A stretch of 12,502 nucleotides of DNA, from the NCBI GenBank assembly GCA_003554005.1, contig PWEU01000410.1, forward strand, positions 1 through 12,502, read 5' to 3'. The notes under the pieces were generated by a model that saw only the letters and a list, made by a program, of their open reading frames with translations, was not told the origin of the DNA and made no database searches. A program made the position numbers and the translations under genes. Positions within the stretch are counted from its first letter, which is position 1; each line of letters begins with the position of its first letter. The DNA is from Nitriliruptoraceae bacterium. GTDB lineage: Bacteria; Actinomycetota; Nitriliruptoria; Nitriliruptorales; Nitriliruptoraceae. This document shows positions 7,231 through 12,502 of the stretch, in pieces.

Positions 7231-8113
7231 ACAGGCTGGTCTGGTCGGCGGCGGGGCCGGCAGCCGCATCGAGCGGTGCCGCGTCCTCGTCGGTCTCACC
7301 GAGGTAGGCCGCGATCACCGCTGGGTCGCCCTGGACCTCGCGCGGGGTTCCCAGTGCCAGCGGCCGTCCGAAGTCGACCGCCAGGATGCGATCGGCGAGG
7401 TCCATCACCAGCCCCATGTCGTGCTCGACCAGGATCATGGTGAGGTCGAGCTCGGCCCGGATGTCGAGGATGAACCGGGCCATGTCCTCGGTCTCCTCCA
7501 CGTTCATCCCCGCGACGGGTTCGTCGAGCAGCAGCAGCTTGGGCTCCATGGCCAGCGCGCGGCCGAGCTCGACGCGCTTCTTGACGCCGTAGGGCAGCAT
7601 GCCGCCGGGGAACTTGCGGAACGCCTCGATCTCGAGGAAGTCGATGATGTCCTCGACGATGCGCCGGTTGGTCAGCTCACGCTGCTTGGCCCGACCGTGG
7701 TAGACGATGGCTGAGAACGTCGAGTAGTCGAGGTGCAGGTGCCGGCCGAGCATCAGGTTGTCGAGCACCGTGAGGTTGTCGAACAGCTCGATGTTCTGGA
7801 ACATCCGCGCGATGCCGCGCTCTGCGACCGCGTGCGGCCGGTGCCCGAGCAGGTCGTCGCCGAGGTAGCTGATGGTGCCGGCCTGGGGCCGGTAGACGCC
7901 CGACAGGCAGTTGAAGATCGAGGTCTTACCGGCGCCGTTGGGCCCGATGATCGCGAACAGTTCGCCACGATCGACATCGAAGCTGACGCCGTCGATCGCC
8001 TGGGTACCGCCGAAGCTGAGCTCGAGGTCGGCGACCTCGAGCACCTTGGCACCGGGTGCGAGGTCGACGCTCGTGCCGGTCAGCGCCTCGGACAGGGTCC
8101 GGATCATGGCCAC
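7229..8113 (-). CDS. livG: Branched-chain-type ABC transporter ATPase LivG
   Basis: A 294-residue ATP-binding subunit that pairs with LivF to power the LivHM permease. Walker A is GPNGAGKTS (57-65), the Q-loop Gln is at 106 (MFQNIELF), Walker B is LLLLDEP (193-199) and the switch His is at 231 (VEHDMG). The signature reads LPYGVKKRVELGRAL (173-187), a variant of the LSYGQQR form of classical LivG; I associate this form with ABC systems linked to acyl-CoA ligases, from memory. The insert NLMLGRHLHLDYSTFSAI (119-136) and the Ala/Asp-rich tail from about 273 are also outside the core. GTG at 8111-8113 is chosen because AAGGA (8121-8125) lies 7 nt upstream; the ATG at 8107 is an alternative. It is 70 nt after livF and 10 nt before the ligase gene. 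Confidence 0.92.
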   Translation of the reverse strand: MAMIRTLSEALTGTSVDLAPGAKVLEVADLELSFGGTQAIDGVSFDVDRGELFAIIGPNGAGKTSIFNCLSGVYRPQAGTISYLGDDLLGHRPHAVAERGIARMFQNIELFDNLTVLDNLMLGRHLHLDYSTFSAIVYHGRAKQRELTNRRIVEDIIDFLEIEAFRKFPGGMLPYGVKKRVELGRALAMEPKLLLLDEPVAGMNVEETEDMARFILDIRAELDLTMILVEHDMGLVMDLADRILAVDFGRPLALGTPREVQGDPAVIAAYLGETDEDAAPLDAAAGPAADQTSL

Positions 8114-8183
8114 GGCGGGGTCCTTGTGCTCGACGGACGGTGGGTGTGGGGCAGCGTGCGTGCGCACGCCGCGGGATGTCGGC

Positions 8184-8969
8184 TCAAGACAGCCACCGCT
8201 TGCGACGCTTGTAGTGCTTGACATCGCGGAAGGATGCCGCGCCCTCCTCACGCAGACCGAGATAGAACTCGCGCACGTCCTCGTCGTCGCGCAGCACCGC
8301 CGCCGGCTTGTCCATCACGACCTTGCCCGTCTCCAGGATGTAGCCGTGCTGGGAGATCGACAGCGCCATGTTCGCGTTCTGCTCGACCAGCAGCACCGAG
8401 GTGCCCTGCTCGTTGATCTCCACGATGAGGTCGCGGATCTGCTGGACGATCAGCGGTGCGAGGCCGAGGCTCGGTTCGTCGAGCAGCAGCAGCTTGGGCT
8501 CGGCCATGAGCGCGCGACCGATGGCGAGCATCTGCTGCTCGCCACCCGACAGGTAGCCGGCGACCTGCTTGCGCCGCTGGGCGAGGATCGGGAACAGCGT
8601 GTAGATGCGATCCAGGTTGGCTTCGATCGTGCCACGGTCGGCGGTGTGGGCACCGATACGCAGGTTCTCGTCGATGGTGAAATCGACGAAGATGCGGCGT
8701 CCCTCCATCACCTGACCGATACCGGCCGCGACCGTGCCCGGCGCATCGAGGTGGTGGATGGGCTTGCCGTCGAGGTTGATCGACCCCTTGCGGATCGCGC
8801 CGCGGTGGACATCGAGCAGCCCGGTGATGGCGCGCAGGACGGGGGTCTTGCCGGCCCCGTTGGCGCCGAGCAGGGTCACGATCTCGCCGTCGGGCACGGT
8901 GAGGCTGACGCCCTTGAGCACGAGGATGACATCCTCGTAGACGACCTCGAGACCCTCGATGGTCAGCAC
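8184..8969 (-). CDS. livF: Branched-chain-type ABC transporter ATPase LivF
   Basis: The 261-residue second ATPase of the transporter and the first gene of the operon. It has Walker A GANGAGKTPV (35-44), the family pattern QVMEGRRIF (86-94), signature LSGGEQQMLAIGRAL (140-154), Walker B LLLLDEP (160-166), and VEQNANMAL (195-203), where LivF proteins carry Gln in place of the switch His. The ending RDVKHYKRRKRWLS resembles LivF paralogues found with acyl-CoA ligases, in my recollection. The residue after the P-loop Thr is Pro (codon 8841-8843) where Ser or Thr is usual. The start is taken as GTG at 8967-8969 by homology (LTIEGLEVVY); the ribosome binding site is poor, with GGGAG only 3 nt away. 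The frame stays open upstream through 36-bp repeats to at least 9077, so an N-terminal extension cannot be excluded. Confidence 0.9.
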   Translation of the reverse strand: MLTIEGLEVVYEDVILVLKGVSLTVPDGEIVTLLGANGAGKTPVLRAITGLLDVHRGAIRKGSINLDGKPIHHLDAPGTVAAGIGQVMEGRRIFVDFTIDENLRIGAHTADRGTIEANLDRIYTLFPILAQRRKQVAGYLSGGEQQMLAIGRALMAEPKLLLLDEPSLGLAPLIVQQIRDLIVEINEQGTSVLLVEQNANMALSISQHGYILETGKVVMDKPAAVLRDDEDVREFYLGLREEGAASFRDVKHYKRRKRWLS

Positions 8970-8984
8970 GCGCTCCCTCGACCT

Positions 8985-9098
8985 CCCGCCACGCCCGACA
9001 CTCGCGCAGCCTGCGTGGGTTTCGCCACTCCCGACGCTCACCCAGCCTGCGTGGGTTTCGCCACTCCCGACGCTCACCCAGCCTGCGTGGATCCCGCC
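8985..9098. repeat. 36-bp tandem repeats in the predicted livF leader
   Basis: Two identical 36-bp units lie at 9009-9044 and 9045-9080, flanked by diverged partial copies at about 8985-9008 and 9081-9098. Each junction holds ACCCA / TGGGT arms around GCCTGCG, a small 5-bp hairpin. The array lies between the predicted promoter and livF, so it would be part of the transcript leader. The period is a multiple of three; in the livF frame the unit reads SVGSGETHAGWV. Confidence 0.9.
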
Positions 9099-9118
9099 AC
9101 GACCCTGTGCGGAACGGA

Positions 9119-9147
9119 TTGTTAGCTAGCGTACCGGTGGGTGTCAA
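9119..9147 (-). promoter_or_regulatory. Sigma70-like promoter of the liv operon
   Basis: On the minus strand there is a perfect TTGACA (9142-9147), a 17-nt spacer (9125-9141) and TAACAA (9119-9124, matching TATAAT at three positions including the key first T and A). Transcription would start near 9112, giving a leader of about 140 nt before livF that contains the 36-bp repeats. This is the best promoter match I found in the window. The spacer includes the palindrome GCTAGC. Confidence 0.65.
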
Positions 9148-9483
9148 CGTCAGGCATGCATCGACGGCCCGTCGCGTCCGTGATCAGCGCGAGCACGGGC
9201 GCTCGTCGGGACTGACGGGCACCGTCGCGCCGCGTGACGGTCGGTCGGTGCAGGCCCTCCGATCGCCACCGCAAGCGGCAGGCGCCCCCTCCCGGTCATC
9301 ATGGTCATCATGGAGGGGCGGCTTCAACCGAGGCTCCCGCGACCTCGCCGGGTTCGGCTGGGCCGAGATGATGATCCGGCTGGAGATGCGGGCCAGGACC
9401 TCGTGCGGCCTCCGGGTCCGGTCAGCGGTCGCCGCATCCCCGTTCGGCTCACCTGAGCCCGGTGGCACGGCACCTGCGTGACC

Positions 9484-9576
9484 GCGGAGGGTGGCAACGG
9501 CCGTCGGCGTCGCTGCGGAGGGTGGCAACGGCCGTCGGCGTCGCTGCGGAGGGTGGCAGCGGCCGTCGACTGACGG
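9484..9576. repeat. 31-bp tandem repeats
   Basis: Units start at 9484, 9515 and 9546. The first two are identical and carry GCGGAGGGTGGCAACGGCCG followed by TCGGCGTCGCT. The third differs in its last third, where the changes create the arms of the hairpin at 9560-9579. The period is not a multiple of three, so coding is unlikely. Confidence 0.88.
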
Positions 9577-9579
9577 CCG
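9560..9579 (-). terminator. Candidate terminator hairpin after the transglycosylase gene
   Basis: A perfect 8-bp stem, CGGCCGTC / GACGGCCG, closes the loop GACT, 20 nt past the transglycosylase stop codon. No U tract follows. The position and GC-rich stem fit an actinobacterial terminator, but the evidence is structural only. Confidence 0.5.
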
Positions 9580-9599
9580 GATGGTCACAGGACGCACGC

Positions 9600-11126
9600 T
9601 CAGCCAGCGAGGTGGGCGTAGCGCTCCAGCACCGTCGGCACGTAGTTCTGCGTCTCCGCGAAGGGCGGGATCCCGCCGTAGCGGCTCACCGCACCCGGCC
9701 CGGCGTTGTAGGCCGCCAGCCCGAGCTCCACCGAACCGAACCGGTCGATCTGCTGGGAGAGGTAGCGGGCGCCGCCGTCGAGGTTCTGCGCCGGCACCCA
9801 GGGATCGACCCCGAGCCACTCGGCGGTGCTGGGCATGAGCTGGGCGAGCCCGATCGCCCCGACCCATGAGACGGCCTCTGGGTTGCACCACGACTCGCTC
9901 CACACCAGGGCCGCGAGGAGCCGCGGATCGAGACCGTTGGCGTCGGCCGCGGTGGTGATGGGGCCGGCCCAGGGCTGGCAGGCCGCCGGCAGCCGGCCCG
10001 CCCAACCCGACGCCGGTGGAGGCGGCGGTGGCGGTGGGGGCGGTGCGGCGCTGCTGCCGTTGCTGCCGCTCGCGCCGTTGCCGCTCCCGTCGTCGTCGGC
10101 GCCGTCGTCATCGTTGGCCAGCGGTGGAGCCGGCGGCGGAGGCGGAGGCGGTGGCGGAGGCGGCGGCGGTGGACGGCGCGCCTCCCGCGCGGCGGTGTCC
10201 AGGGCCGCGAGCCGCTGCTCGAGTCGGACCTGGCGCACCTCGGCGGTCGCAGCGTCCTCCTCCAGCGTGGCGAACACCGCGCGCCGCTGCTCCTGCTCGC
10301 GCCGGACGGTGGCCAGCGCCCGCGCCTGGGCGGCCTCCGCGGCCTCCGCGTCGGCGAGCTCGGCCCGTGCCACCTCGGCGGCCTCGGCGGCGGACGCCTC
10401 GGCCTCGGCCGCCGCGATCACCGTCAGCTGGGCATCCTCGAGGCGTTCCTGCGCCATCATCTCGGCCAACTCGGACCGGGCGCGAGCCCGACCCGCGGCC
10501 TCCCGGGCCGACTCGGCGTCGCGGACGAGCTCGCGGTCATCGTCGAGCACCCGTCCCAGCACGCTGACGGCCAGGCCGACCTCGTGCCAGTCCCCCGCGC
10601 CGAGCATCCCGCCGACGAGTTCGAGCTGCTGCTGCCCGGTCCCGTGCTTGTAGGCGCCGATCGCCCGGTCCTGCAGCTGCAGCATGGCCGTGGCTTCCTC
10701 GGCGGCGGTGACGACCAGCTCCTCCCGGGCGTCGATCAGCTCCTGCTCGGCGGCAGCCACTTCGGCGGCGGCCCGCTCCGCGTCCTCACGCGCCTGCGCG
10801 GCGGCCGTCGAGGTCTCCTCCGCGCGCGCCGCTGCCTCGCCGGCGCGGGCGCGGATCGCGGCCGCTTCGGCGCTGGCAGCATCGAGTGCCGCCGAGGCGT
10901 TGGACAGCCGCGCCTCGATGGCCTGGAGCTGGCGCTCGGCGTCGGCGACCCTGGCCATCGCCGCCTCGAAGGAGCTGCCGACCTGCTCGAGGGCACCCTC
11001 GGTCTCTTCGCGCTCGGCCTCGATGGCGTCGAGGTCCTCGGGGAGGTCGTCGGGTGCGTCCTGGGCTGCGGCGGGGGCGACCACGGCCGCACCGACCAGG
11101 ACCGCCGACACCAGGGTGGCGATCAC
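9600..11126 (-). CDS. Secreted lytic transglycosylase with PcsB/CwlO-like coiled coil
   Basis: A 508-residue exported murein hydrolase. Residues 1-21 form a signal peptide ending at AAA-Q. Residues about 30-318 are Ala/Glu/Arg-rich coiled coil, interrupted at about 153-203 by DRAIGAYKHGTGQQQLELVG and LGAGDWHEVGLAVSVLG, which resembles the hinge of PcsB, CwlO and RipA type proteins. A linker follows with 14 prolines (319-332), an Asp/Gly/Ser stretch and 10 prolines (362-371). Residues 382-508 are an SLT domain: probable catalytic Glu411 in WSESWCNPEAVS, then GLAQLMPSTA and LAAYNAGPGAV. Cys383 and Cys414 could form a disulfide. It should cleave glycan strands to anhydromuropeptides at the cell surface. 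The GTG at 11126 has no clear ribosome binding site. A CTG at 11151-11153, 7 nt after GAGG, would add a basic RRRPVPRP start and may be the real one. Confidence 0.85.
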   Translation of the reverse strand: MIATLVSAVLVGAAVVAPAAAQDAPDDLPEDLDAIEAEREETEGALEQVGSSFEAAMARVADAERQLQAIEARLSNASAALDAASAEAAAIRARAGEAAARAEETSTAAAQAREDAERAAAEVAAAEQELIDAREELVVTAAEEATAMLQLQDRAIGAYKHGTGQQQLELVGGMLGAGDWHEVGLAVSVLGRVLDDDRELVRDAESAREAAGRARARSELAEMMAQERLEDAQLTVIAAAEAEASAAEAAEVARAELADAEAAEAAQARALATVRREQEQRRAVFATLEEDAATAEVRQVRLEQRLAALDTAAREARRPPPPPPPPPPPPPPAPPLANDDDGADDDGSGNGASGSNGSSAAPPPPPPPPPPASGWAGRLPAACQPWAGPITTAADANGLDPRLLAALVWSESWCNPEAVSWVGAIGLAQLMPSTAEWLGVDPWVPAQNLDGGARYLSQQIDRFGSVELGLAAYNAGPGAVSRYGGIPPFAETQNYVPTVLERYAHLAG

Positions 11127-11243
11127 GGGACGGGGGACGGGACGGCGGCGCAGGGTGCGACCTCACAGACGCAGGAGCGTGGGCCGAGCCGCAGCACCAG
11201 AGGCGCGACGGGAGCGTCCTTCGGCAGCGGGCCACCCTCGACC

Positions 11244-11278
11244 GGGGCGGCCACTCCGGGAGCGGTCATCGCCGCCCC
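11244..11278 (-). terminator. Possible terminator hairpin after htpX
   Basis: Perfect 8-bp GC arms, GGGGCGGC / GCCGCCCC (11244-11251 with 11271-11278), enclose 19 nt. They begin about 48 nt past the htpX stop codon, in a 200-bp gap that otherwise shows no gene and no clear promoter. The loop is long and no U tract follows, so this is tentative. Confidence 0.3.
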
Positions 11279-11326
11279 TCCCCAACGTCGACCAACACGG
11301 GGCGACGCTTGAGGCAACGATCGGCG

Positions 11327-12358
11327 CTACTGGTAGCCGCGGCTCTCAGGCGGGGGTGGCGGCGGCAACGGCGCGTCGGTGCGCACGGTTCCGGCGTTCA
11401 ACGTGGCGAGCCGCTCGACCCGCTCGCGGATCGAGGGATGGGTGGCGAAGCGCCGGGCCATCTTGGCCGCCCGCCCGTGGCCGGGGTCGGTGTCGTTGGG
11501 CTCCTCGAACCACAGGTGGGCCGTCGCCACCTCGAACTCGCGCAGGTTCGTGTGATCGCTGTCGATGCGTCGCAGCGCGTTGACCATCGACTGAGGATCA
11601 CGGAGCAGGTCGGCAGCCGTCGCGTCGGCGAGGTACTCGCGCTGCCGGGACACCGCGAACCGGATCACCTGGGCGGCCAGGGGCGCCAGGATCATGGCGA
11701 ACACCCCCAGCAGCAGGAACAACGCCTGGGCGCCACCGCCGCCCCCGCCTCCGCTGCTGCGTCCACCTCGCCGACCTCCTCCGAGGATCATGAACCGGAC
11801 CATGACATCGGCGAGGAGTGCGACCAGCCCCGCGGTCGCCACGGCGAGCGTGACCGTGCGGATGTCGTCGTTGAGGATGTGCGCCACCTCGTGAGCCAGC
11901 ACCGCCCGCAGCTCGTACCGGGGCAGGCGCTCGATCAACCCCGTGGTCACGACGACGTGGCTGTCCTCCAGGGACCGACCCGTCGCGAAGGCGTTGGGGG
12001 CCGGGTCGTCGACGACGTAGAGCTTCGGCTTGGTACCCATGATGCCGGCCGCGACGCACACCTCGTCGAACAGGTTGTGGAGCTCGGGTGCCTCCTCCCG
12101 GGGCACCTCGCGGGCCTTGGCGGCCCGCAGTGCGATGCTCGGTCCCGACCGGGCGGCCGCCAGGACGAACAGCAGCCCCACCGCCGTACCAACCGCGGTG
12201 ACCGACACACCGATGACGGGGTCGAGGACGGGGACACCCATCGCCCCGGCGACGACCCAGACCATCACCGCCGCGATCAGTACCGAGCCGATCAGCAGGA
12301 ACCGGCTCGCGCGCTTGTTCTCCCGCTGCAGCTGGTCGTAGACGCTGCCAGCCGACAC
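11327..12358 (-). CDS. htpX: HtpX-like M48 membrane zinc metalloprotease
   Basis: A 343-residue integral membrane protease that in known relatives degrades misfolded membrane proteins. Two membrane segments lie at about 20-40 and 46-68. The cytoplasmic catalytic part has NAFATGRS (122-129), the zinc motif HEVAH (156-160, with Glu157 as catalytic base) and the third ligand Glu241 in EYLAD. Two more membrane segments are at about 168-192 and 209-232, separated by a Gly/Arg/Ser loop with seven consecutive glycines (203-209). The C terminus has a proline run and is longer than in E. coli HtpX. The start is GTG at 12356-12358, supported by VYDQLQRENKR just after it, though no good ribosome binding site is seen. 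It follows lemA by 6 nt, so translation is probably coupled; lemA-htpX is a known conserved pair. Confidence 0.93.
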   Translation of the reverse strand: MSAGSVYDQLQRENKRASRFLLIGSVLIAAVMVWVVAGAMGVPVLDPVIGVSVTAVGTAVGLLFVLAAARSGPSIALRAAKAREVPREEAPELHNLFDEVCVAAGIMGTKPKLYVVDDPAPNAFATGRSLEDSHVVVTTGLIERLPRYELRAVLAHEVAHILNDDIRTVTLAVATAGLVALLADVMVRFMILGGGRRGGRSSGGGGGGGAQALFLLLGVFAMILAPLAAQVIRFAVSRQREYLADATAADLLRDPQSMVNALRRIDSDHTNLREFEVATAHLWFEEPNDTDPGHGRAAKMARRFATHPSIRERVERLATLNAGTVRTDAPLPPPPPPESRGYQ

Positions 12359-12364
12359 GCCCGA

Positions 12365-12502
12365 CTACTCGAAGGAGACGTTGGGGGCCTGGCGCACCTC
12401 GACGGTCTCCACCTCGAAGTACTCGCGGTCCTCGAAGTTGAACATCCCGGCGATCACCGAGGTGGGGAACACCTTGCGGGCGGTGTCGTAGTCGCGCACC
12501 GA
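12365..12502 (-). CDS. lemA: LemA family protein, C-terminal end (cut by window edge)
   Basis: Only the last 45 codons are in the window, in frame from the edge to TAG at 12365-12367. The visible residues begin SVRDYDTARKVFPTSVIAGMF and continue with FEDREYFEVE to the end NVSFE. The VRDYNTARxxFP, IAG-F and EYFE elements are typical of the LemA C terminus. LemA proteins are single-pass membrane proteins with a helical bundle and no settled function. The gene stops 6 nt before the htpX start, in the common lemA-htpX order. Confidence 0.9.
   Translation of the reverse strand, partial: SVRDYDTARKVFPTSVIAGMFNFEDREYFEVETVEVRQAPNVSFE

Larger units (their letters stand above)
9148..9599. other. 452-bp intergenic region without a gene
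   Basis: This gap between the transglycosylase gene and the liv promoter shows no protein I can support. It holds the 31-bp repeats (9484-9576), the hairpin at 9560-9579, a palindrome GGCTCACCTGAGCC (9446-9459), and CCCTCC / GGAGGG-type 7-bp arms (9286-9292 with 9312-9318) enclosing a tandem 9-bp duplication GTCATCATG (9295-9312). A plus-strand frame at 9107-9481 is open but lacks a ribosome binding site, has mixed composition and overlaps the liv promoter, so I left it out. Confidence 0.6.

Noticed and set aside
9107..9481. 124-codon plus-strand open frame in the gap before the liv promoter
   Set aside because: It has no ribosome binding site, no recognisable domain, and overlaps the promoter of the opposite strand and several repeats.
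9826..10653. Plus-strand frame rich in Gly, Ser and Ala opposite the transglycosylase
   Set aside because: The glycine runs are the complement of the polyproline codons, and the serine/alanine runs mirror the coiled coil; it is a shadow frame.

Overview
This is a high-GC window (roughly 70% by eye) in which every convincing gene lies on the minus strand. Long GC-rich reading frames, frequent GTG starts, GC-rich hairpin terminators without U tracts, a lemA-htpX pair and a very acidic lipoprotein linker suggest an actinobacterium. A deep-branching, possibly salt-tolerant group such as Nitriliruptoria is a guess only. No tRNA, rRNA, CRISPR array, insertion sequence or phage gene is visible.

In transcription order (right to left) the window holds three groups. 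(1) The last 45 codons of lemA (12365-12502), then htpX (11327-12358), an M48 membrane metalloprotease, then a secreted lytic transglycosylase (9600-11126) with a long PcsB/CwlO-like coiled coil. These are envelope-maintenance genes. (2) A branched-chain-type (HAAT) ABC transporter operon behind a good sigma70-like promoter (9119-9147): livF, livG, an acyl-CoA ligase (fadD-like), livH, livM and a lipoprotein substrate-binding gene, ending at a strong hairpin (1530-1567). The gaps are 70, 10 and 28 nt, then a 4-nt overlap, then 157 nt. The ligase inside the operon suggests that the imported compound is a carboxylic acid (fatty or aromatic) activated to a CoA thioester on entry, rather than an amino acid. 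(3) A stand-alone zinc-ribbon/collagen-like/DUF4870 membrane protein (384-1085) with its own terminator (337-362).

The unusual part is the non-coding DNA. Most longer intergenic gaps hold their own tandem repeats: 82-bp units with perfect 10-bp inverted arms (1-233), 18-19-bp units (212-299), 13-bp units (1316-1419), 36-bp units in the predicted liv leader (8985-9098), 31-bp units (9484-9576) and a 9-bp duplication (9295-9312). A 9-bp repeat also codes for the Gly-Pro-Ser linker of the DUF4870 protein. Other points to check are a Thr/Ser-to-Pro change in the LivF Walker A motif, a possible CTG start for the transglycosylase, and palindromes between livM and the binding-protein gene. I see no clearly new multi-gene system. 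The best leads are the transporter-ligase operon with its repeat-bearing leader, the 82-bp hairpin array, and the coiled-coil/transglycosylase fusion.
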